From Alphaproteobacteria bacterium (GTDB lineage Bacteria > Bacteroidota > Bacteroidia > Chitinophagales > Chitinophagaceae): DNA of 62,986 nucleotides. The first letter of the stretch is position 1; each line of letters starts with the position of its first letter. A program made the translations under genes and the position numbers. Below are positions 16,738-24,249 of the stretch, piece by piece. The stretch is from positions 1 to 62,986 of the forward strand of contig JASGCT010000008.1 in the NCBI GenBank assembly GCA_030053915.1, in the 5' to 3' direction. The notes under the pieces were generated by a model that was not told the DNA's origin, searched no databases, and saw only the letters and a list, made by a program, of their open reading frames with translations.

Positions 16738-19700
16738 TAATTTTAGAGTGCCCCTGACCATTAGGTACAATATCGATATGTAATGCTATCCGTTCTTTAA
16801 GCTCAGTTAAATGAGAAATAACTCCTATAATTTTTCCTTCACTTTGTAAATTGGCTAAAGCATTTAAAGCTACATCTAAATAATCGGTATCTAAGGTACC
16901 AAATCCTTCGTCTATAAACATGGTATCAATGGTCATATTTTTACTTGCCATATTGGCTAAACCAAGTGCTAAGGCTAAAGAAACTATAAATTTTTCTCCG
17001 CCAGAAAGGTTTTGAGCGGTGCGTTCTAAATTATTTTGAAATGTATCTATAACGGCTAAATCAAAAGGATTTAAAGTGTCATCCATCCGTTTTAAAATAT
17101 AACGCGTTGCCATTTTTTGAAGTTGTTTATTAGAAATATGAATTAAATGTTCAAAAGTTAAAGCTTGTGCAAAGTTTCTATATTTTTTACCATCCTCCGA
17201 GCCAATAAGTTGATGTAACTCCCCCCATTTATTATAAATTATTTGTTGCTTATTTTTCTCTTCAAGTTTAACTTGATATTGATTATTTTTGATGGCATGA
17301 TCATCTAAAACTTGTTTTTTAGCACCAAGATTTTGCATGACTATTTCAGCACGATTCGTGATTTCAATAATTTCATTTTCTATCTGTATTATATTCTTGT
17401 CTGATATATTAGTTGTTTTTAGTTGATTATATTCCTGTTCATTTTCTGTTATAATCGCTTTTAGTTTTTCAAGCTCTGTACTATTTAAGTGTAATGTCTT
17501 TTCGTAGTTTAATTTAGAGGTTTCTGCTTCACGGAGTTGTTTTGCGATACGTAACTCGTCCTCAGATATAGATTTTTCTGCAAATAAAGAAATTCTCTGG
17601 TCTGTTAAACTTTGTTTTTCATTTAAAAACGTTTGCTTTTCAAGGTTTTTATTATGTAATAATTCGTTGGAATTTTTGATGTCGTTTGTTATTATAGCAA
17701 TGGCATTTTTAAAGGCTACAACTTTATTATTTAAAATCTCTATGTTATTTTTATTGTCATTCCAAGCATCTAAGCAATGTTTTAATGACCTAAAATTATC
17801 AACGTTGTAAATACGTAATTTGTTTTTAAATTCGATATCTGCATTATTATACTCCTCTTTTATATCGTTCAACAAATTTTGTTGTGCAAGAATATTTTGT
17901 TCGGTTAACTTAAATCTGGTTTCAGTTTCATTTTTTACATTTTGCGCTGTTTGTAAATCACGTTGTAATTTAGGTATATCAAGATCTCTAAGCTGTGAAA
18001 TATGTTTAGATATATTTGTTGCATTATCTATCAGGTTTGTGAGGTGTTTGTAATCATTTTTTTTTAGCTCTAATTGTTGTTTAAGGGTTGCAAGTACTAA
18101 ACTATTTTCTATAAAATTAAAATTAAAATCTATTTTTTTAATAGATGCAATCAATGTGTTTCTTTTAATAACATTGTCATTAATATCAGCCTCAACTTTT
18201 ATTTTATTAAGTGTATCATTTTTTGACTCTGTAACAAGCTGGGTATGTTCTTTTTCTAGTTCAAGAATTTTATATAATGTGTCTTTCAATGTTATTTTGT
18301 TATCTTGTAATTCGGTTTCAGAAGCCTCAATTTTAGGAATATTAGCTTGGGCAAAAGGATGTTCTAAAGCGCCGCAAAGTGGACAGGCTTGACCATCTTT
18401 TAAATGATGTCTATGGCTTTCTAAACTTTGAATAGTTTGGGTTAATTTAATGTTTTCTTGAAGTAAACTAATGTTTTTTTCAAGATTATTTTTATTAGTA
18501 TTTAAAGTAGTTAATGTTCCTAAGATTCTATTATTTTGAGGTTCAAATGCTAATATCTTAGTTTCTATATTATTAAGCATTACCCTACTATCCTGAATGC
18601 GACTTTGAAGGTCTATTAGGTTTTTAATTTGAATACCCATGTTCGTAATATTATCTTTTTCAATTTGAAGTTGTGATAATTCAGGTCCACCTAATATATT
18701 TATATAATTTTGTTTATGGGTTTCTAGTTCATTTTCTTTTAATTTCAAATTCGTTTCATTTATTTTAAAATTGTCAACAGCAGTTTTTAATAAGTCTTTT
18801 TCATAGTTTAAATTATTTTGCCAAGTTAATATGTCATTGCTTTGCAAATTTATTTTTTGCAGGGTATCTAACAACAAGGTATTTTCTCGTTCTAAGGCGG
18901 CATATTCAATTACAACTGATTCATATATAATATGTTGGGTTTGCCATGATTTTTTATTATTTAAATCCTTTAATGCTAGGTCTAAATCTTGATTTTGTTT
19001 ATGTAAAATTTCATTTTTATTTAGGCATGTATGATTGAGTTCTATAATATTTTCATGGATTGGCTTAAGTAAGTTTTCATTCAGTTTTAGTTTAGTATCT
19101 AATTCTCTAACTTTATTCCAGACAGGTTCTAAAGATTGTTTTTCATGAATGACATTTTCATAAAGTTTCTTTGATTGCAAAAATAGTTTTTGGGCTTCGT
19201 CTAGTTTTTGTTCTAATTCGGGCAGTTTGGTTTTATTTTTTGAAATAAGATTTTCTAATTTTTTGAGATGAAGTAGCCAATTTTTAGTAGTTTCGATTGT
19301 GAGTTTTTGATTACTGAGGGCTTTACTTGTTTGTTCTAAAATTAATATCTCGTCCCAAATTTGTTTAAGATCTTCTTGTGATAAAATTTTAATGGTATCT
19401 AATTCAAACTTAATTCTATCCATTTTTTCCTTTTCTAGTTTAAATTGTTCAAACACTTTTTTTGATATGTCACCATAAATTTCAGTACCGGTAATTTGTT
19501 CTAATAGTTGTCCCTTATCGTTTTTATCTGCTTGTAAGAAAGCTGTAAAATTGCCTTGAGCTAACAAAATAACTTTTGTAAATTGTTCAAAATTTAATCC
19601 AATAATTTCTACAATTTTTGTATTACAAGCATGTATTTGATCGGCAATAATATTATTATTTTTATCAGCAATAAAGCGGTGTACAGGTTTTAATTTTCCT

Positions 19701-20008
19701 TGTTTATTTAATTCTTGTTTCCAAGAAGATTTCCAAATTTTCTTAGACACTTCAAATTCAATTTCAGCCCAACACTCTTTTTCACCTCGTGTTAATACTT
19801 CATTTTCATTTCCCGCTATGTTACCCATACGAGGCGTTTTACCATACAAAGCCAAGGTGATAGCATCTAATATCGATGTTTTACCAGACCCCGTTTTGCC
19901 CGTGATTGCAAATATTCCTTCATTCGTAAAAATATTTTGGCTAAAATCAATTTCATTATCCCCAACTAAAGAATTAATGTTTTTGATTTTAAGTTTTATG
20001 ATTTTCAT
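16712..20008 (-). CDS. sbcC: Exonuclease subunit SbcC (Rad50-like ATPase)
   Basis: 1,098 aa. The Walker A is GKTGSGKTSILD (about residues 37-48). Two long coiled-coil arms flank a central zinc hook CPLC (about residues 541-544). The ABC signature is LSGGEKFIVSLALALGLA (about 994-1011), and Walker B is MFIDEGFGTLD (about 1027-1037). This is the complete Rad50/SbcC layout. With SbcD it forms the ATP-dependent nuclease that opens hairpins and processes DNA ends. The ATG lies 6 bases after the sbcD stop, so the two subunits are co-expressed. Its 3' end runs into the end of rng on the other strand (26-base overlap). Confidence 0.96.
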   Translation of the reverse strand: MKIIKLKIKNINSLVGDNEIDFSQNIFTNEGIFAITGKTGSGKTSILDAITLALYGKTPRMGNIAGNENEVLTRGEKECWAEIEFEVSKKIWKSSWKQELNKQGKLKPVHRFIADKNNNIIADQIHACNTKIVEIIGLNFEQFTKVILLAQGNFTAFLQADKNDKGQLLEQITGTEIYGDISKKVFEQFKLEKEKMDRIKFELDTIKILSQEDLKQIWDEILILEQTSKALSNQKLTIETTKNWLLHLKKLENLISKNKTKLPELEQKLDEAQKLFLQSKKLYENVIHEKQSLEPVWNKVRELDTKLKLNENLLKPIHENIIELNHTCLNKNEILHKQNQDLDLALKDLNNKKSWQTQHIIYESVVIEYAALERENTLLLDTLQKINLQSNDILTWQNNLNYEKDLLKTAVDNFKINETNLKLKENELETHKQNYINILGGPELSQLQIEKDNITNMGIQIKNLIDLQSRIQDSRVMLNNIETKILAFEPQNNRILGTLTTLNTNKNNLEKNISLLQENIKLTQTIQSLESHRHHLKDGQACPLCGALEHPFAQANIPKIEASETELQDNKITLKDTLYKILELEKEHTQLVTESKNDTLNKIKVEADINDNVIKRNTLIASIKKIDFNFNFIENSLVLATLKQQLELKKNDYKHLTNLIDNATNISKHISQLRDLDIPKLQRDLQTAQNVKNETETRFKLTEQNILAQQNLLNDIKEEYNNADIEFKNKLRIYNVDNFRSLKHCLDAWNDNKNNIEILNNKVVAFKNAIAIITNDIKNSNELLHNKNLEKQTFLNEKQSLTDQRISLFAEKSISEDELRIAKQLREAETSKLNYEKTLHLNSTELEKLKAIITENEQEYNQLKTTNISDKNIIQIENEIIEITNRAEIVMQNLGAKKQVLDDHAIKNNQYQVKLEEKNKQQIIYNKWGELHQLIGSEDGKKYRNFAQALTFEHLIHISNKQLQKMATRYILKRMDDTLNPFDLAVIDTFQNNLERTAQNLSGGEKFIVSLALALGLANMASKNMTIDTMFIDEGFGTLDTDYLDVALNALANLQSEGKIIGVISHLTELKERIALHIDIVPNGQGHSKIIINEAQHH

Positions 20009-20014
20009 ATTTAT

Positions 20015-21226
20015 TTAGTTTTCAACATGTAAACTTAAAATAACTTGATTATAGAGTTCTAATAAATCTGCTTGCATTTCTGTCGTAATATTTTTTTTAA
20101 GCATCAAAAGCTTAAAAACATCAGATGGATTTAACTCTTCTAAGGATTCGCAGACATCTTGCTTGGTTAACACCTCTTGAATATTTTGACGACTTTGTAT
20201 TTTTATTACTTCTATGTTAGTGTCCTTGATATATTCTTGAACCCAATAACTCAGATCTGGAAACAACTCGGTTCCTTTATAAATAATTTCCACCCAAACG
20301 GAGTTATTGAATTGCTTTAACTCTTGTAAACGCGCAGCAATAAATGTTTTATCACCAGCAATCGATTCTAATTTTTGAAACTGTGGAATATCAATGGTTT
20401 CAATACATTGTTCAGGATTATAATTCAAAATATAAATACATTTATTTTGTTTAGCCTCACCAAAACCCATGGAAATGGGCGACCCGCAGTAACGAATATG
20501 ATTTTTAATGACTGAAGGTACATGAAAGTGCCCTAAAGCCACGTAATCAAAAACCTGCGGAAAGATGTTACTACTAACAGCTTCTATATTGCCGATATAG
20601 GTTTCGCGTACACCATCATCGTCGTTTCTAATGCCACCAACCACGGATAAATGTCCGGTAGCTATAATAGGTATATTAACGCCGAGACTATTACGCTTTA
20701 ACTCTGCTAGTTTTGCGATGTCATCATAATGTTTTTTAATAGCGTTATTGACTCTTTGTGAACGGTCGGTATCATTTTCTCCATCTACATATTTACTAAT
20801 ATCTCTTTCACGTAAAAAAGGTACGGCACAAACGATAAGTTTAGGAACATGTAACGAATCTTTAATTATAATAATTTCATCTTCAATATTTTCACAGGCA
20901 CATCCAATTACATAAATATTAAGTGAGGTAAGCATTTTTTTTGTGGCATTTAAAAAACTTGGTGCATCGTGGTTTCCACCAACAATTACAATATTTTTAC
21001 AGCCATCTTGTTTAGCTTGGATAAGAAAATCGAAGTACATTGTTTGGGAATTACTACTGGGTGTAGCTGTATCAAAAATATCACCTGAAACCAGTAAAAC
21101 ATCTATGGCATTATTTTTAACAATCATTAATAACCACTCTAAAAAGCTATGGTGTTCGGCGTTTCGGTTACTTTTAGAATACAACGATCTTCCTAAATGC
21201 CAATCTGAGGTGTGAAGAATTTTCAT
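20015..21226 (-). CDS. sbcD: Exonuclease subunit SbcD (Mre11-like)
   Basis: 403 aa. Metallophosphoesterase motifs appear in order: HTSDWHLGR (4-12), VSGDIFDTATPS (46-57), GGNHDAPSFL (about 88-97), ATGHLSVVGG and ALGHFHVPS (about 195-245). The C-terminal ~130 residues form the capping domain, and the tail contacts SbcC. It supplies the Mn2+-dependent nuclease of the SbcCD complex. It is 56 bases downstream of the amidohydrolase gene on the same strand. No -7 box was found in that gap, so it may be read through from upstream or use a non-consensus promoter. Confidence 0.96.
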   Translation of the reverse strand: MKILHTSDWHLGRSLYSKSNRNAEHHSFLEWLLMIVKNNAIDVLLVSGDIFDTATPSSNSQTMYFDFLIQAKQDGCKNIVIVGGNHDAPSFLNATKKMLTSLNIYVIGCACENIEDEIIIIKDSLHVPKLIVCAVPFLRERDISKYVDGENDTDRSQRVNNAIKKHYDDIAKLAELKRNSLGVNIPIIATGHLSVVGGIRNDDDGVRETYIGNIEAVSSNIFPQVFDYVALGHFHVPSVIKNHIRYCGSPISMGFGEAKQNKCIYILNYNPEQCIETIDIPQFQKLESIAGDKTFIAARLQELKQFNNSVWVEIIYKGTELFPDLSYWVQEYIKDTNIEVIKIQSRQNIQEVLTKQDVCESLEELNPSDVFKLLMLKKNITTEMQADLLELYNQVILSLHVEN

Positions 21227-21282
21227 AAGTAATAGGAATATTTTTTAATCATATTGCATATTTTAAAATTGGCTTTTATATA

Positions 21283-22548
21283 CTATTCTTGTTTTACTAC
21301 TTTGCCACCAATCATAACAAATTTTACTTTCTGAAGTTCAGAGATGTCTGTTAATGGGTCGCCTTTTACAGCAATGATGTCAGCAAATTTTCCTGGTTCA
21401 ATGGTGCCAATTTCTTTATCTTTCTTTAAAATTTCAGCATTAATTTTTGTGGCACAAAGTATTGCCTGCATTGGGGTCATGCCTATTTTTAAATACTCTT
21501 CAAATTCTTTAGCTGAAAAATCGGGTGGCCAGCCCAAATAGTCTGTACCCAATCCAAATTTCACCCCTTTTTTTACTGCTAAGGTCATATTTTCATAAAA
21601 TTGTTTGGTGGCATTTTTAGTAATTTCAATGGCTTTTGATAAAATGGAACTATCGTTTTTGGGTAGTTCAAAAAATAAGCCAACTGTCATTGTAGGAATT
21701 AAATAGGTATTATTTTTAATCATAATATCCATACCTTCTTCATCAATAAAAGAGCCATGTTCTATCGTTCTTACGCCAGCCTTAGCAGCCATTTTAATAC
21801 CTTCAGCGGCGTGGGCATGCGCCATTACAAGTACATCGCGTCTTGACGCTTCATCAACCACAGCGTTAAGTTCATCTAAAGTCATGTGCACATTCTTAGG
21901 ATTATCACCTGCTGACATAAAAGCACCTGTAACTAATATTTTTATCCAATCGCTGCCGTATTTTATTTCTTTACGAACAGCTTTTCTAAACTCTTCTACG
22001 CCATCTGCTATCAAGCCATCTGCAATAATATTTTGTTCATAAGAAAAAAAATTAATATCACCACCACCACCCGTTGGTGATAGGTAGTGCGCGGCACCAT
22101 AAATACGTGGTCCAATAAATAATCCTTTTTGAATTGCCTTTTTAATTTCTATATCAGCAAAACCAACATCACCATCGCCGGCTATTCTTAGGGTTGTCCA
22201 ACCTGCTTTCAATAAATCTTGAACGTTTCTTAATCCTTGCAAGGCTTTGGCAGCGGAGGAACTTTTCAAAAAATCTACTTGGTAATCGCCCGTGGTAAGG
22301 TTTGGATGCACGTGCATATCAATTAAACCTGGAAGTAAGGTATAGTTGCCTAAATCTATTACAGTGGCGTCTTTGGGAATATGGTTTTTAGTAGTGATGT
22401 TTATAATTTTAGAACCTTCAATAACAATCACGGGGTTTGCCACAACGTTTCCTGTACCATCAATTAAATTTTTGGCGATTAGAACCGTTTTTTGAGCTTG
22501 ACTATAAGTAACGCTACATAAGAAAAATAAATAAAGTATTTGTTTCAT
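21283..22548 (-). CDS. Secreted metal-dependent amidohydrolase (imidazolonepropionase/prolidase-like)
   Basis: 421 aa. A signal peptide is evident (MKQILYLFFLCSVTYSQAQ, cleavage near residue 19). The TIM-barrel amidohydrolase ligands are all present: His79 and His81 (DMHVH), Lys203 (DWIKILVTG), His244/His246 (MAHAHA), His264 (TIEHGSF) and the barrel-8 Asp in FGLGTDYLGW near residue 337. The C-terminus restores the small beta-sandwich (GTIEPGKFADIIAVKGDPL). This subgroup includes Xaa-Pro and Xaa-Arg dipeptidases. The export signal suggests periplasmic peptide or carbamate hydrolysis. It has its own -7 box at 22600-22607. Confidence 0.88.
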   Translation of the reverse strand: MKQILYLFFLCSVTYSQAQKTVLIAKNLIDGTGNVVANPVIVIEGSKIINITTKNHIPKDATVIDLGNYTLLPGLIDMHVHPNLTTGDYQVDFLKSSSAAKALQGLRNVQDLLKAGWTTLRIAGDGDVGFADIEIKKAIQKGLFIGPRIYGAAHYLSPTGGGGDINFFSYEQNIIADGLIADGVEEFRKAVRKEIKYGSDWIKILVTGAFMSAGDNPKNVHMTLDELNAVVDEASRRDVLVMAHAHAAEGIKMAAKAGVRTIEHGSFIDEEGMDIMIKNNTYLIPTMTVGLFFELPKNDSSILSKAIEITKNATKQFYENMTLAVKKGVKFGLGTDYLGWPPDFSAKEFEEYLKIGMTPMQAILCATKINAEILKKDKEIGTIEPGKFADIIAVKGDPLTDISELQKVKFVMIGGKVVKQE

Positions 22549-22599
22549 AAAAATTAAATTACCAATTTACACAAATATCCAAAATTTTTGGATAGTATG

Positions 22600-22607
22600 C
22601 AAAGCTA
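22600..22607 (-). promoter_or_regulatory. Bacteroidota -7 box (TAGCTTTG on minus strand)
   Basis: Exact TAnnTTTG match on the minus strand, about 51 bases before the amidohydrolase ATG. No TTTG at -33. The remaining intergenic sequence up to 22793 shows no gene. Confidence 0.5.
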
Positions 22608-22793
22608 AGTTTTTTAATTTAAAAATTTAAAAATGTTTAAATATTTTTGAACAACTTTAATAACATTTTATAAACTCACTGTTTTTATTACAAAGAGTAA
22701 CATATAAACAGAATTATAACTGATAAGTAAGCCTAAATTCGACTTTATAATAAATTATTAAAAAATCAGTATTGCAACTAATTCCACCGCTTC

Positions 22794-23240
22794 TTATTCA
22801 GAAACAACTTCAAAGTTAAATTCAGCCGTCGTTGTAGCATCAAATTCAATCTTTCCTACATAGCTACCTGTTTCTTTGATATCCTCTTCAATAATAATCG
22901 CTTTTTTATCAATACTAAAGCCTAAAACAGATTTAATTTCATGGGAAATCTGTAAAGAGGTTATTCTACCAAATATGCGATTGTTTTGACCTACTTTGGT
23001 TTTCAAAATAAGTTTAGTATTTTTGAGTAAATCAATAACATGATGTATTTTAGACATTAAATCATCAGCCTTTTTAGCTTTCACTTTATTGCGTTCGGTG
23101 AGTTGCTTTAAATTAGATTCGATGGCTTCCACAGCGTATTTTTGAGGAATTAAATAATTCCTACCATAACCATTACGAACACTAACAATGGTATCCTTGC
23201 TTCCTAGTCTGTCGTGGTCTTTAATTAATATAACTTGCAT
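22794..23240 (-). CDS. rplI: 50S ribosomal protein bL9
   Basis: 148 aa. The N-terminal rRNA-binding domain matches bL9 closely: VILIKDHDRLGSKDTIVSVRNGYGRNYLIP, followed by a long connecting helix (ESNLKQLTERNKVKAKKAD) and the C-terminal globular domain (RIFGRITSLQISHEI, KETGSYVGKIEF). It is the third gene of the rpsF-rpsR-rplI operon, 15 bases after rpsR. No clear intrinsic terminator follows. Confidence 0.97.
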   Translation of the reverse strand: MQVILIKDHDRLGSKDTIVSVRNGYGRNYLIPQKYAVEAIESNLKQLTERNKVKAKKADDLMSKIHHVIDLLKNTKLILKTKVGQNNRIFGRITSLQISHEIKSVLGFSIDKKAIIIEEDIKETGSYVGKIEFDATTTAEFNFEVVSE

Positions 23241-23255
23241 AATAATAATCTTTTT

Positions 23256-23519
23256 TTAGTTAAATAAATCGGTTACAAAAGGTAATAATGCCATCTGACG
23301 TGCACGTTTTACGGCTTGCGCTAATTTATTCTGATATTTTGCCGAATTTCCAGACAAATGTCTTGGTAATATTTTACCTTGTTCGTTTAAAAACTTTTTA
23401 AGAAAGTCGATGTCTTTATAATCAACGTGTTTAATGCCAAAACGTTTGAATCGACAATATTTCTTTTTGTACTTCTCCTTATTTGCGGCGGTTAGGTACT
23501 TAATTTCTTGCTTTGCCAT
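23256..23519 (-). CDS. rpsR: 30S ribosomal protein bS18
   Basis: 87 aa when started at ATG 23519 ([20 protein letters not shown]). The frame stays open further upstream, but that stretch overlaps rpsF in another frame and has no bS18 similarity. Family blocks are [20 protein letters not shown] and [16 protein letters not shown]. It pairs with bS6 on the platform of the small subunit. In Bacteroidota, bS18, bS6 and bS21 hold the anti-Shine-Dalgarno tail of 16S rRNA, which fits the lack of strong ribosome-binding sites across this window. The start lies 1 base beyond the rpsF stop. Confidence 0.96.
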   Translation of the reverse strand: MAKQEIKYLTAANKEKYKKKYCRFKRFGIKHVDYKDIDFLKKFLNEQGKILPRHLSGNSAKYQNKLAQAVKRARQMALLPFVTDLFN

Positions 23520-23520
23520 A

Positions 23521-23892
23521 CTATAGTTCCTCCTTTTGATTTTTGTCAAATAATACTTGTTTAGGGAATCCGCCTTTGCGAATGACTTCGTTGTAATGAA
23601 CGCCATTCTTATCGAGTTTAATAATAAGATGCCGCATCACATTTTCATCTCGTTGGATTTGAATCTTTAACGCTTCGTTTATTTTATTGTCACCTGTATA
23701 TTCAAGTACCCAATAAATTCCAAAGGTTTTCTTTTTAATAGGGTACGCTAAACTTTTCAAGCCCCATGGGTTTGAATGAATAATGTCACCCTTGTTTTCT
23801 TTAATAAAATCTTGATAAAATTTGCAAGATTTTTTGTAATCTTCCTCAGACAGAACTGGGGTAAAGATTACCATAATTTCATAATGTTGCAT
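23521..23892 (-). CDS. rpsF: 30S ribosomal protein bS6
   Basis: 123 aa from ATG 23892 ([20 protein letters not shown]). A TTG two codons upstream extends the frame but is unlikely to be used. The fold shows [31 protein letters not shown] and [13 protein letters not shown], typical of bS6. It is the first gene of the bS6-bS18-bL9 operon. A consensus promoter lies at 23973-24004, and the ~75-base leader contains a GNRA-type hairpin that could be the autoregulatory site for the S6:S18 complex. Confidence 0.96.
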   Translation of the reverse strand: MQHYEIMVIFTPVLSEEDYKKSCKFYQDFIKENKGDIIHSNPWGLKSLAYPIKKKTFGIYWVLEYTGDNKINEALKIQIQRDENVMRHLIIKLDKNGVHYNEVIRKGGFPKQVLFDKNQKEEL

Positions 23893-23926
23893 AAGCAATT
23901 AATTTAATTTGGTTTTACCCTATGGA

Positions 23927-23944
23927 TTTTGAGTTGCCTCAAAA
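23927..23944 (-). promoter_or_regulatory. Leader hairpin of rpsF operon (possible S6:S18 control element)
   Basis: A 7-base-pair stem (TTTTGAG/CTCAAAA) with a GCAA loop on the minus strand lies 35 bases before the rpsF ATG, between promoter and start. In several bacteria the S6:S18 complex binds its own leader. Whether this stem is that element in this lineage is unproven. Confidence 0.4.
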
Positions 23945-23972
23945 AAATTTGCCAAAACAAATTTAAGGGACA

Positions 23973-24004
23973 CAAAGGTACTAATATTTTTACATAAAAT
24001 CAAA
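23973..24004 (-). promoter_or_regulatory. Consensus Bacteroidota promoter for rpsF-rpsR-rplI
   Basis: On the minus strand, TTTG (24001-24004), a 20-base spacer and TACCTTTG (23973-23980) match both elements of the Bacteroidota housekeeping sigma consensus. Confidence 0.75.
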
Positions 24005-24010
24005 AAAAAA

Positions 24011-24030
24011 TAAAAAATCTTAAAAAATCT
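24011..24030. repeat. Two tandem copies of TAAAAAATCT
   Basis: Exact 10-base direct repeat followed by a third imperfect copy. It sits in the 357-base spacer between the rpsF promoter and the restriction operon, at the left border of the defence island. The remaining spacer (24040-24190) shows only a weak GATGC/GCATC stem near 24126-24146 and no gene. Confidence 0.4.
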
Positions 24031-24191
24031 TAAAAAAAATAAAATAAAATGTACTTTTTAATGATTTTTGATAAATTTTAAGTCCATTACCCCCTATTTT
24101 CACATCAAACTGCAAAAAAAGCCAAGATGCTTTTTATAAATGCATCAAGACCTCGAAATAAAACTAAGTTTGCGTAAAATAATTTTAATAT

Positions 24192-24222
24192 TTTGTTATG
24201 TAAACATAAAGTGGTAATTTTG
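24192..24222 (+). promoter_or_regulatory. Consensus promoter of the restriction operon
   Basis: TTTG at 24192-24195, a 19-base spacer and TAATTTTG at 24215-24222 match the Bacteroidota -33/-7 consensus exactly, 27 bases before the ATG of the restriction subunit. It probably drives res, mntA, hepT and mod together. Confidence 0.75.
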
Positions 24223-24249
24223 TACCTAAAATTTTACCCTTAATTTATA

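Noticed and set aside
21227..21282. Separate promoter for sbcD
   Set aside because: No TAnnTTTG box on the minus strand in the 56-base gap; read-through from the amidohydrolase gene or a non-consensus promoter is as likely.
23520..23606. N-terminal extension of bS18 to 116 aa
   Set aside because: The extension lies inside rpsF in another frame, and bS18 proteins begin at the MAKQEIKYL equivalent.
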